Source: an uncultured Sphingorhabdus sp. (GTDB taxonomy: Bacteria > Pseudomonadota > Alphaproteobacteria > Sphingomonadales > Sphingomonadaceae). From it: DNA of 5,006 nt. The stretch covers positions 1 to 5,006 of the forward strand of contig CALMYW010000347.1 of NCBI GenBank assembly GCA_937873665.1. Direction: 5' to 3'. The notes below the pieces were generated by a model. The model was not told the origin of the DNA. It ran no database searches and saw only the letters and a program-made list of their open reading frames with translations. The stretch's first letter is position 1. Every line of letters starts with the position of its first letter. A program made the translations under genes and the position numbers. Of this stretch, positions 1 through 5,006 are shown one piece after another.

Positions 1-1
1 G

Positions 2-661
2 ATGCAGCAGGTGGTGGCAGACCTCGGTGGCGGGGCTGAGATCGAGATTTCGATTCCGGGCGGCGAAGCGCTGGCGGAGAAAACCTGGAACCCCCGTCTG
101 GGCATCGTCGGCGGTTTGTCGATCCTCGGCACCACGGGCATTGTGAATCCGTTTTCCTGCGCGGCGTGGATTGCCTCCATCCATCGTGGCATCGACGTTG
201 CGCGCGCCGTCGGGCTCACCCATGTGGCGGGGTGCACAGGTTCGACGTCGGAAGATGCGGTGCGGGCCCACTATGGCCTGCCGCTGGAAGCGATGCTCGA
301 CATGGGCGACTTCGCGGGCGGCGTCCTCAAATACCTGCGCCTGCATCCGATTCCGCGTGTGACGATCGGCGGCGGCTTCGGCAAGATCACCAAGCTGGCG
401 CAAGGGGCGATGGATCTGCTTTCGGGGCGAAGCCAGGTGGCCTTAGCATGGTTGGCGGATCGTGTCCCCGCCAAGATGCGCCCTGCGGTCTTGTCGGCGA
501 ACACGGCACAGCATGTGCTGGAGATTGCGGGCGAAGCCCTGGCACAGCGGGTTGCCGCCGATGCACTGATGGAGACGCGGGAGGTGCTGGGTGATGCGCC
601 GGTTGCTGCCGACATCATCATTGTGGATCGCGCGGGGAAGATCATCGCCCATGCCCGGTGA
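2..661 (+). CDS. cbiD: Cobalt-precorrin-5B (C1)-methyltransferase CbiD, C-terminal part (5' truncated by window edge)
   Basis: CbiD methylates C1 of the corrin ring during cobalamin (vitamin B12) synthesis in the cytoplasm. The visible 219 residues contain the family hallmark around residues 28-48 (a WNPRLGIVGG segment followed by SILGTTGIVNPFS) and later GGGFGKITKLAQG at about 123-135, which also fits CbiD. Complete family members have roughly 350-380 residues, so about the last 60% is present. The frame is open to the window edge, so the ATG at position 2 is probably internal and not the true start. The gene ends in TGA at 659-661, overlapping the next gene, cobK, by 11 bp, which suggests an operon and translational coupling. 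CbiD together with the aerobic-type reductase CobK is a known pairing in some proteobacteria such as Pseudomonas. Identification is firm; the organism is inferred only from GC content and context. Confidence 0.93.
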   Translation: MQQVVADLGGGAEIEISIPGGEALAEKTWNPRLGIVGGLSILGTTGIVNPFSCAAWIASIHRGIDVARAVGLTHVAGCTGSTSEDAVRAHYGLPLEAMLDMGDFAGGVLKYLRLHPIPRVTIGGGFGKITKLAQGAMDLLSGRSQVALAWLADRVPAKMRPAVLSANTAQHVLEIAGEALAQRVAADALMETREVLGDAPVAADIIIVDRAGKIIAHAR

Positions 662-1070
662 ACGCATCCCCATTCTCGCGGGCACCACTGAGGCGCGGGC
701 GCTCGCCAACGGGCTGGTGGCGCTGGGCATTGATGTGATCACATCGTTTGCTGGCGTGACGCAGGGTCCGGTGCTGCCTGCAGGCCGCATTCATCGCGGC
801 GGATTTGGCGGCGTGCCTGGATTGGCTGACTTCCTGCGGGCGGAGGGCATCAACCGCGTTGTGGATGCCACGCACCCCTTCGCGGCGCAGATGTCGGCAC
901 ATGCCCATGCGGCTTGCGCGCAACTTGGCCTTCCATTGGTGCGGCTTGAAAGGCCGGCGTGGGTCGCCGGACCGGGGGACCGCTGGATTGATGCCGCTTC
1001 GCCCGGAGAAGCGGTGGCGCGTATTTCCCCGGGTGCGCGTGTCCTCGTCACCACGGGGCGGAAGGGGGTG
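651..1070 (+). CDS. cobK: Precorrin-6A reductase CobK, N-terminal part, broken after about 140 residues
   Basis: CobK/CbiJ reduces precorrin-6A (or its cobalt form) with NADPH in corrin-ring synthesis. The start chosen is the ATG at 651, inside the end of cbiD, because it places the nucleotide-binding N-terminus correctly: ILAGTTEARALA at residues 8-19. Further family motifs are DATHPFA at 72-78, LVRLERPAW at 97-105 and LVTTGRK at 132-138. Family members have about 250 residues, and the second half of the Rossmann-like fold should follow LVTTGRK. Instead, from about 1070 onward the frame, although open to 1310, reads the antisense strand of a superoxide dismutase gene. The protein is therefore interrupted by a breakpoint at about 1065-1080, and the predicted tail is not CobK sequence. 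It is certain as a cobK fragment; the product as encoded here should not be functional. Confidence 0.88.
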
Positions 1071-1080
1071 AGTTCACCGA
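1065..1080. other. Breakpoint joining cobK (plus) to sodC (minus), tail to tail
   Basis: On the left, CobK homology stops at its GRKG residues (to about 1067). On the right, read on the minus strand, SodC homology stops at its GSAIV residues (to about 1079). Both proteins lack the rest of a conserved domain, so two unrelated genes were joined in inverted orientation here. The join contains a small inverted repeat, GGTGA-GT-TCACC, at 1067-1078. The exact base cannot be fixed by eye. I infer a chimera or a rearrangement with deletion. Confidence 0.7.
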
Positions 1081-1516
1081 CGATCGCGCTGCCATCGGCA
1101 TCGAACAGCGCAGTCTCGTTCTCGGCGAGGGTGCCAGGCAGTTCGGCGCGCAGTTCGCTGCGGCCCGATGCATCGATGACCAGGTTGGGGAGGTCGCCAA
1201 GGTGGGTTCCCGCCGGATTCTGGCGACCGTGCTGGCGGCCATGCGGATTGAGGTGCGGGCCGGCCGAAACGAAGTCCGGCCCATCGCATCTACCGACCGC
1301 GTGGAGATGAATTCCGTTGGTTCCCTGAGGTAACCCCGACGTCTCGATCCGCAAGGTGACGACGCCGCGTGCCGCCGTCACAATGGCAGTTGCGACCTGC
1401 TTGCCGGCGGCATCGCGCAAGCTGGCGGTAGCGAGTGTGGTGTCATTCGCAGCGCCCGATGCCGCGCAGCCGGACAGGCAAAGGGTTCCAAGGACGAGAG
1501 CGATCGCAGGTTTCAT
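1079..1516 (-). CDS. sodC: Cu/Zn superoxide dismutase SodC, lipoprotein form, C-terminus missing
   Basis: SodC converts superoxide to hydrogen peroxide and oxygen in the cell envelope. The start ATG (complement of 1514-1516) has a GGAAG ribosome-binding-like sequence upstream. The N-terminus is a lipoprotein signal with lipobox LSGC (Cys17). Copper ligands His70 and His72 (IHLHAVG), the bridging His88 (SAGPHLNP), zinc ligands His96, His105 and Asp108 (HLGDL), and disulfide Cys77 are all visible. After residue 146 (GSAIV) the sequence stops resembling SodC. The expected VxH copper ligand, the electrostatic loop with its arginine, and the second disulfide cysteine are absent. The frame stays open to 791, but that tail is antisense cobK. 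The enzyme encoded here should be inactive. It lies downstream of the ompA-type gene on the same strand but beyond that gene's terminator, so it probably had its own promoter. None is clear in 1517-1591. Confidence 0.9.
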
Positions 1517-1591
1517 GTGTGCAGACTTCCGTGGTTGGCCCTTCCCGGGACGAACCTACCAAGCCTTGCTCTGCCTGCCCAGCCTGGAACG

Positions 1592-1620
1592 AAAAAGGGG
1601 GCCGGATTGCTCCGGCCCCC
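1592..1620 (-). terminator. Rho-independent terminator of the OmpA-family gene
   Basis: A perfect 10-bp GC-rich inverted repeat lies at 1597-1606 and 1611-1620, with the 4-base loop TTGC. Read on the minus strand it is followed directly by five T residues (complement of 1592-1596). It begins 25 bases past the stop codon of the ompA-type gene, so it should end that transcript before sodC. Confidence 0.9.
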
Positions 1621-1645
1621 CAATTCGTTTGCTCCTCGCGGAAGC

Positions 1646-2731
1646 TTACATGCCCGAACCCGGACCGTAAGTGATTTCCACGCGGCGGTTCTGCAGTTCG
1701 CGAACGCCGTCGGCGGTCGGGACACGCGGGTTGTTTTCGCCGAAGCCCTGGCTGCTGATCGCACCGTCGGCGATGCCGCGGGCGGTCAGGTAAGAGCGAA
1801 CCGACGCGTTGCGGCGCTCCGACAGACCCTGGTTGTAGGCGGGCTTGCCCGAACGGTCAGCATAACCGGCCAGCATGATCGGAACATTGGCGCAGTTGCC
1901 ATAGGCCGTCACAGCGCTGTCGAGGATCGACGCGGCGTCAGGCGTGATGTCCGAACGGTCCCAATCGAAGAACACGATGTAGGGGCCCTTGTTGCACTCA
2001 ACCACCGGCGGCGGAGGCGGCGGGGGCGGAGGCGGCGGGGGCGGCGGGGGCGGCGGAGGCGGCGGCGGCGGCGGCGGAGCGGGTTCAGCACCACCGAAGT
2101 TGTAGCCGAGGGTCAGCATCAGCGAGTGCGAGCGGAACTTGCTCTGCAGCGCGGTGCCAGCGCCATTGACCAGATCCACGTCGGCCTGGTTGTAGAAGCG
2201 GTACTTCAGGCCGACATCGACGTTGTCGGTGACCGGCATGCGGACGCCGGCCAGCGCCTGCCAGGCGAAGTCCGAATCCGAATCGTTGATGCTCAGGGGA
2301 GCAGAGGTCGCGAGGGTCGAGCGGACCTTGACGCGGCCAACGCCGACACCGCCGCCGACGAAGCCCTGCAGGCCATCGTCCGGACCGAAATCGAGCAGGC
2401 CGTTCAGCATGAAGCTGAGCGCGCTGGTGCCGCCATCGATCCCGGCACCCGAGAAGCTGGTGGCTGTGGTAGTGAACTGCTCGTTCGCAGCACGGCGATA
2501 GCTCGCTTCGGCTTCGAGGCGGAACATGCCGAAGTCGTAACCGACGATGCCGCCGATGTCGTAGCCCATCTTGGTGTTGAGCTGACCCGACGTCGAGTTG
2601 GCGAGATTCTGCATGTCTTCGACGATCATGCCGCCGAAGTCACCTTCGACGTACCAGGAATCGTCACGAGCCATGGCGGGCGTCGCGAAGGCCGCGGAGG
2701 CCAACGCCATCCCAATGACCAGTTTGCGCAT
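1646..2731 (-). CDS. OmpA-family outer-membrane porin with polyproline linker and peptidoglycan-binding domain (complete, 361 aa)
   Basis: This outer-membrane protein anchors the envelope to peptidoglycan. The ATG at 2731 is chosen over the in-frame ATG at 2830 because it has an AAGGGGA ribosome-binding site and starts directly with a signal peptide (residues 1-21, likely cleavage ATPAMA|RDD). Residues about 22-213 look like an eight-stranded beta-barrel: alternating hydrophobic strands, Gly- and aromatic-rich turns, ending LGYNFGG. Residues 219-242 are 24 consecutive prolines linking to the OmpA C-terminal domain (about 246-361). There GYADRSG and LSERRNASV supply Asp292 and Arg307, the equivalents of the diaminopimelate-binding pair of E. 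coli OmpA, followed by NRRVEITYG. Cys246 and Cys280 could form a disulfide. It is transcribed alone: a candidate promoter lies at 2776-2804 and a terminator follows. The family is common in Sphingomonadales. Confidence is high for the family; no specific gene name is assigned. Confidence 0.95.
   Translation of the reverse strand: MRKLVIGMALASAAFATPAMARDDSWYVEGDFGGMIVEDMQNLANSTSGQLNTKMGYDIGGIVGYDFGMFRLEAEASYRRAANEQFTTTATSFSGAGIDGGTSALSFMLNGLLDFGPDDGLQGFVGGGVGVGRVKVRSTLATSAPLSINDSDSDFAWQALAGVRMPVTDNVDVGLKYRFYNQADVDLVNGAGTALQSKFRSHSLMLTLGYNFGGAEPAPPPPPPPPPPPPPPPPPPPPPPPPVVECNKGPYIVFFDWDRSDITPDAASILDSAVTAYGNCANVPIMLAGYADRSGKPAYNQGLSERRNASVRSYLTARGIADGAISSQGFGENNPRVPTADGVRELQNRRVEITYGPGSGM
2006..2077 (-). 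repeat. 24-codon proline run (GC-rich trinucleotide tract) in the OmpA-family gene
   Basis: On the coding strand 24 proline codons follow each other without interruption, mostly CCG with CCC and CCT scattered among them. On the plus strand this appears as repeated CGG with AGG and GGG variants. Proline-rich linkers between barrel and OmpA-like domain are common, but this one is unusually pure. It should need elongation factor P for translation, and it is prone to length change by slippage and to sequencing or assembly error. Confidence 0.95.
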
Positions 2732-2928
2732 TATCGATTTCCCCTTTTCATAGGATTGAGCCACCGAGTTGAGCGTATCTAACTGGATAAAAATGCCCGT
2801 GCAAGCGCTCAAACTCCTCAACTGTTGCAATAATGCCGCGATTCCGAGGGTATCGCCGTTGAAATGACGGTAACTCAGCCTGCGGCGTTTGCAGCATTGC
2901 GGCGATCAGGGAAATGATCGGGCTGGGA
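2732..2928. other. Intergenic region between DUF2793 gene and ompA-type gene
   Basis: These 197 bases hold the ribosome-binding site and candidate promoter of the downstream OmpA-family gene. Near the DUF2793 stop codon there is a weak hairpin (TGATC 2915-2919 with GATCA 2927-2931, which includes the stop) and a direct repeat GATCAGGG (2904-2911 and 2927-2934). The hairpin has only five pairs and no T-run, so it is a poor terminator. No gene is visible. Confidence 0.5.
2776..2804 (-). promoter_or_regulatory. Candidate sigma-70-type promoter of the OmpA-family gene
   Basis: On the minus strand TTGCAC (2804-2799) and TAGATA (2781-2776) are separated by 17 bases, about 45 bases ahead of the chosen start codon. 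Each hexamer matches only 3 of 6 consensus positions, as is common in alphaproteobacteria. An alternative is TTGAGC a few bases upstream paired with TATCCA, also with a 17-base spacer. This is a prediction by eye only. Confidence 0.4.
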
Positions 2929-3327
2929 TCAGGGGGTCCGCAGAATTCCCGCCTCGACCAGTGCTGTTCCCAAGGCGGCAATGGCTGCGCGAGCTTCTGC
3001 GTCAATTACGCTTCCGCCTGCAGGTGCAGCTGGCCGCGCGGGATCCTTCCAGCCGACGAGATAGCGGATTTCCTGGCCGGTCGCGCGGTTGAGCAGGCGC
3101 ATGCCATCGCGTGGTGCGAAGAACAGCCAGTTGCCGGCCTGCCGTGCGGCAATATGGCCGGAATGGCCAGCCCAATCCCCAGTTGCCGAAGCGGCGACCA
3201 GCCAGCACTGGCCATCGGTGGGGCTGGCTGGCGGGACGGCGAGCTCCGCTTCCACCGCGCCGTGGAGCAGCGAATCGATTCGCGCCGTGATTTCATTCAC
3301 ATAGCCTTCCTTCTGGGCCTGCGCGGC
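2929..3327 (-). CDS. DUF2793 phage/GTA-associated protein, N-terminus missing
   Basis: About 132 residues match the DUF2793 family as I know it: AQAQKEGYVNEI near the start, a middle with SPTDGQCWLV, GDWAGHSG and GNWLFFAPRDGMRL, and an alpha-helical end with EARAAIAALGTAL. The family is often found at the downstream end of GTA and prophage tail clusters in alphaproteobacteria; its role is unknown, possibly tail- or host-related. Members usually begin some 10-20 residues before the AQAQKE motif, so the N-terminus is cut. The frame stays open upstream to 3459, but that extension is an out-of-frame reading of the terminase gene. The join is at about 3325-3331. The end is TGA (complement of 2929-2931). 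The family call is fairly sure, the function is not. Confidence 0.75.
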   Translation of the reverse strand, partial: AAQAQKEGYVNEITARIDSLLHGAVEAELAVPPASPTDGQCWLVAASATGDWAGHSGHIAARQAGNWLFFAPRDGMRLLNRATGQEIRYLVGWKDPARPAAPAGGSVIDAEARAAIAALGTALVEAGILRTP

Positions 3328-3331
3328 AGGC
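3325..3331. other. Breakpoint joining terminase large subunit to DUF2793 gene, same strand
   Basis: On the minus strand the terminase reads well up to LRGPQHSHA (last base about 3329). The expected following residues, Trp and the acidic Walker B pair, are missing. The DUF2793 reading, in a different frame, becomes recognisable from AQAQKE (3324) and possibly one or two residues before. In a complete GTA cluster about a dozen genes separate these two. No EcoRI, HindIII or BamHI site sits at the join. Confidence 0.7.
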
Positions 3332-3790
3332 GTGGCTATGCTGGGGGCCGCGCAGGCTTTCGGGTTCCCCTGCGGAATAGAGCGTGGCTTGCGCCCCATT
3401 GGGCCAGCGCAATTGCCGCTTCGACGGTTCGAAGCGCGGCCGCCGTCCGCGCGGGGCAAGTGCGAGGAGGCCGCTTTCGCCCTCCACCATCACGCCGCGC
3501 GCCTCGCCCAGCGAAGCGCCGACCAGCGCGATCCGCGCTGCCGGATCGGATTCGGCGATCTGGCGGACCCATTCCGCCCCGGCGCGGGTCTTGCCAAAGC
3601 CGCGTCCCGCCAGGATCAGCCAGCACAGCCAGTCGCCACCGGGCGGCAGCTGCCCGGCATGGGCCCACAACCGCCAGTGATGGCGCAGGCCCAGGCGCTG
3701 GCGCTCGTCCATGTCCGCGAGCAGGGCTAGGCGCTCGCGTCCCGGCAGGCCGAGCAGGAACGCGGCGCGGCTGTCATTCGCCCTGCTCAT
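3329..3790 (-). CDS. Large terminase (GTA/phage-type TerL), N-terminal third only
   Basis: TerL is the ATP-driven DNA-packaging motor that threads DNA into phage or gene-transfer-agent heads. The start at 3790 is chosen because AGGA lies 8 bases upstream and the first 150 residues then align with the family. Walker A is GRGFGKTR at residues 62-69 within LILAGRGFGKTRAGAEW. After it come ARIALVGAS (85-93) and the LYSAGEPESLRGPQH segment (137-151) typical of GTA gene 2 terminases. About 154 of roughly 430 residues are present; the Walker B acidic pair and the whole nuclease domain are absent. The frame runs 11 further codons to a stop at 3293-3295 in non-terminase sequence. It overlaps the end of the upstream small gene by 17 bp, as expected of a packaging operon. 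It is certain as a terminase fragment; GTA rather than prophage origin is likely from the DUF2793 partner and the sequence style. Confidence 0.88.
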
Positions 3791-3956
3791 CCGGCCCATC
3801 CTGGTTGTCGCTGTCTTGAAGCTGCGCCGCATTGGCCGCGGCGCGTTCGCGCATGGAATCGATCATGGCGTCGATCGAATCGAGCACTTCCTGCTCGCTG
3901 CGATCGTCCTGCGCGGCGCGTTCGTGGGCGACCGACTGGCGGTGCTGGGCGGGCAG
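3774..3956 (-). CDS. C-terminal end of small protein upstream of TerL (possible GTA gene 1 / terminase small subunit)
   Basis: About 60 residues, from LPAQHRQSVAHERA to the TGA at 3774-3776, have ordinary high-GC coding character: a charged helix DRSEQEVLDSIDAMIDSMRE and an acidic, low-complexity tail. The stop overlaps the terminase start by 17 bp. Its position directly ahead of TerL and the QHRQSVAHERA segment resemble the C-terminus of GTA gene 1 proteins, which act as small terminase subunits. Upstream of 3956 the frame stays open to an ATG at 4025, but it runs through a C-rich low-complexity stretch, and the N-terminal DNA-binding part of such proteins is not seen. The gene is thus truncated or its frame is damaged. 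The functional label is tentative. Confidence 0.45.
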   Translation of the reverse strand: MPAQHRQSVAHERAAQDDRSEQEVLDSIDAMIDSMRERAAANAAQLQDSDNQDGPDEQGE

Positions 3957-4036
3957 GGGGGTCCCGCTGGCGGCGCCCCTCCTCCCCCCCCCCCTCCGGG
4001 ACCCTTTTCTTGGATCGCTTGGCAAGGGGAGGATAA
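3957..4036. other. Low-complexity C-rich transition zone with C11 run; breakpoint between alphaproteobacterial and Bacteroidota DNA
   Basis: This stretch contains 11 consecutive C residues (3984-3994) within a C-rich tract and belongs clearly to neither flank. Left of it is high-GC terminase-operon sequence on the minus strand. Right of it, from about 4037, the desaturase frame is open and its residues fit the family; a TAA at 4034-4036 closes that frame. The actual join must lie within or at the edge of this zone. Confidence 0.65.
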
Positions 4037-4876
4037 ACCGCCGCTATCGGTTTCAATGTGACGCACGACGGAGGGCATGGCAGCTTCAGCAGGAGTAAAT
4101 TCTGGAACAAGATTGCCGCTTTTTCAGCCAATGCACTGGGCGCCAGCGGTATCATGTGGAACAACAAGCACAATATCATCCACCATACTTATACCAACAT
4201 TGATGGTGTAGATGATGATATTGAAATTAAACCCATGCTGAGGATGTGTACCACACAGAAAAAATATTTCATTCACCGGTTCCAGCACATTTATGTGTGG
4301 TTCCTTTATACGTTACTGTTACTGGTTTGGGTGTTTGAATCAGATTACAGGAAATATTTCAAACAGAAAGTAGGGCCTGTGCCTATCAAGAAAATGAGCC
4401 CCTTCGATCATTTTGCTTTCTGGTTTGCCAAAATCGGTTATGCGTTCATGATGATCGTATTACCTATTTACCTGGTCGGCTTCTTGCCCTGGCTGATTGG
4501 TTTTTTAGCACTAGCCATGTTTGCCGGTTTCATACTCAGCATCGTTTTCCAACTGGCTCATACCGTTGAGGAAACCGCCTTCCCGGTTCCTTCCGGTGAC
4601 AGCAACAGGATTGAGGAAGAATGGGCCATTCACCAGATACAGACTACCGCTAATTTTGCCACACGGAACAAACTGATATCATGGCTGGTTGGCGGGCTTA
4701 ACTTCCAGATAGAGCACCACCTGTTTCCCAAAATTTCACACGTACATTACCCGGCTATCAGCAAGATCATAAAAAAAACCTGCGATGAGTTCAACGTAAA
4801 ATATATAGAATACAAAAAGATGCGGCATGCCATTGTTTCCCATGCCTTATATCTTAAGAAAATGGGCAGGGCCTGA
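4037..4876 (+). CDS. Membrane fatty-acid desaturase, Bacteroidota type, N-terminus missing
   Basis: This is an integral-membrane di-iron acyl (acyl-CoA or acyl-lipid) desaturase of the FA_desaturase family, which introduces a double bond into fatty-acyl chains. The three histidine boxes are present: HDGGH (first His at 4064), HNIIHHTYTN (from 4175) and QIEHHLFP (from 4706). Hydrophobic stretches at about 4298-4345 and 4433-4567 are the membrane segments. Numbered from the GTG at 4058, 272 residues are present. The GTG is probably not the real start: the in-frame residues before it (AAIGFN) also fit the family, and the first box should be preceded by about 80-100 residues with one or two membrane helices. 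The TAA at 4034-4036 and the change of composition mark the breakpoint. Codon use is AT-richer than in the rest of the window. Substrate and double-bond position cannot be read from the sequence. No fused cytochrome b5 domain is visible in the part present. Confidence 0.9.
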   Translation, partial: TAAIGFNVTHDGGHGSFSRSKFWNKIAAFSANALGASGIMWNNKHNIIHHTYTNIDGVDDDIEIKPMLRMCTTQKKYFIHRFQHIYVWFLYTLLLLVWVFESDYRKYFKQKVGPVPIKKMSPFDHFAFWFAKIGYAFMMIVLPIYLVGFLPWLIGFLALAMFAGFILSIVFQLAHTVEETAFPVPSGDSNRIEEEWAIHQIQTTANFATRNKLISWLVGGLNFQIEHHLFPKISHVHYPAISKIIKKTCDEFNVKYIEYKKMRHAIVSHALYLKKMGRA

Positions 4877-4901
4877 TCGCATTAATCAAATGGTAACTTA
4901 T

Positions 4902-4929
4902 AAAGCCCGTGTTCCTTACACGGGCTTTT
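4902..4929 (+). terminator. Rho-independent terminator after the desaturase gene
   Basis: A perfect 11-bp stem, AAAGCCCGTGT (4902-4912) with ACACGGGCTTT (4918-4928), has the loop TCCTT and ends in a run of T residues (4926-4929). It lies 25 bases after the desaturase stop codon. The A residues on the left arm could also make it work for the opposite strand. Confidence 0.88.
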
Positions 4930-4936
4930 CAATGAA

Positions 4937-4967
4937 TTTAATGTTGAAAACCGAATACTTACATTTG
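4937..4967 (+). promoter_or_regulatory. Bacteroidota-type (-33/-7) promoter
   Basis: TACATTTG at 4960-4967 matches the Bacteroidota -7 element TAnnTTTG exactly. TTTA at 4937-4940, 19 bases upstream, matches the -33 element TTTG in 3 of 4 positions. It sits just after the terminator and 16 bases ahead of the next ATG, implying a very short leader. This supports the Bacteroidota origin of the right end. Confidence 0.65.
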
Positions 4968-4983
4968 CACAATAACAACAAGT

Positions 4984-5006
4984 ATGAGCGAAGAAAAAAA
5001 CCTTAA
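4984..5006 (+). CDS. Start of an unidentified gene, cut by the window edge
   Basis: An ATG at 4984 opens a frame reading MSEEKNL before the window ends. The MSEEK-type N-terminus, the promoter just upstream and the lack of a Shine-Dalgarno sequence (usual in Bacteroidota) make a real gene start likely. Seven residues are too few to name a product. Confidence 0.5.

Noticed and set aside
791..1078. C-terminal extension of SodC as a novel fusion domain
   Set aside because: This stretch is the exact antisense of cobK coding sequence, so the open frame is accidental.
1071..1310. C-terminal extension of CobK
   Set aside because: It is the antisense of the sodC gene, serine- and arginine-rich, and does not resemble the second half of CobK.
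2006..2077. Possible CRISPR or regulatory repeat array
   Set aside because: The periodic CGG triplets are simply the complement of proline codons in a well-supported gene; there are no spacers.
1517..2782. Long plus-strand open frame (421 codons) opposite the OmpA-family gene
   Set aside because: It is the mirror of a clearly real gene in GC-rich DNA, has a long arginine/glycine run produced by the antisense of the proline tract, and shows no family motif.
2732..2830. N-terminal extension of the OmpA-family protein to the ATG at 2830
   Set aside because: It would place 33 unrelated residues before a clear signal peptide and bury the likely promoter and ribosome-binding site.
2915..2931. Terminator after DUF2793
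   Set aside because: Only five base pairs, loop of seven and no T-run; kept only as a remark in the intergenic entry.
2942..2947. EcoRI (2942), BamHI (about 3040) and HindIII (about 1642) sites as cloning junctions
   Set aside because: None coincides with a breakpoint; the reading frames and protein matches continue through the sites at 1642 (end of ompA) and 3040 (DUF2793), so they are chance occurrences.
2914..3819. Plus-strand open frame (301 codons) opposite the terminase and DUF2793 genes
   Set aside because: It is arginine-, alanine- and proline-rich antisense sequence, crosses a breakpoint, and has no recognisable domain; the minus-strand readings have clear motifs.

Overview
The window is a patchwork. 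About the first 4.0 kb is high-GC DNA from an alphaproteobacterium, most likely a sphingomonad or erythrobacter. This rests on the style of its OmpA-family porin, the gene-transfer-agent (GTA) type terminase, a DUF2793 protein and a cbiD-cobK pair. From about 4,037 to the end the DNA is AT-richer and reads as Bacteroidota: a membrane fatty-acid desaturase, followed by an exact TAnnTTTG promoter element and the first codons of another gene. Such an abrupt change of composition and phylum inside a broken gene looks more like a chimeric assembly or clone than a natural genome.

Layout. (1) 1-1070, plus strand: the C-terminal part of cbiD overlaps the start of cobK by 11 bp (cobalamin corrin-ring synthesis). 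cobK is cut off mid-protein. (2) 1079-1516, minus strand: a lipoprotein-type Cu/Zn superoxide dismutase (sodC) lacking its C-terminus, fused tail to tail with cobK. (3) 1592-2804, minus strand: an intact OmpA-family gene with a signal peptide, beta-barrel, a run of 24 prolines and a peptidoglycan-binding OmpA C-terminal domain. It has a candidate promoter and a strong Rho-independent terminator. (4) 2929-3956, minus strand: remnants of a GTA/phage-like cluster. These are the C-terminal end of a small protein in the terminase-small-subunit position, the N-terminal third of the large terminase, and then directly a DUF2793 protein without its N-terminus. Everything normally found between the terminase and DUF2793 (portal, capsid, tail) is absent. 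(5) 4037-5006, plus strand: desaturase missing its N-terminus, terminator, promoter and a new gene start.

At least three breakpoints (about 1065-1080, 3325-3331 and 3957-4037) cut recognisable proteins mid-domain. The only gene complete in the window is the OmpA-family one. I do not see a convincing new biological system. The most useful observations are the breakpoints themselves, especially the collapse of the GTA cluster, which could be a natural internal deletion but is more simply explained as one of several chimeric joins.
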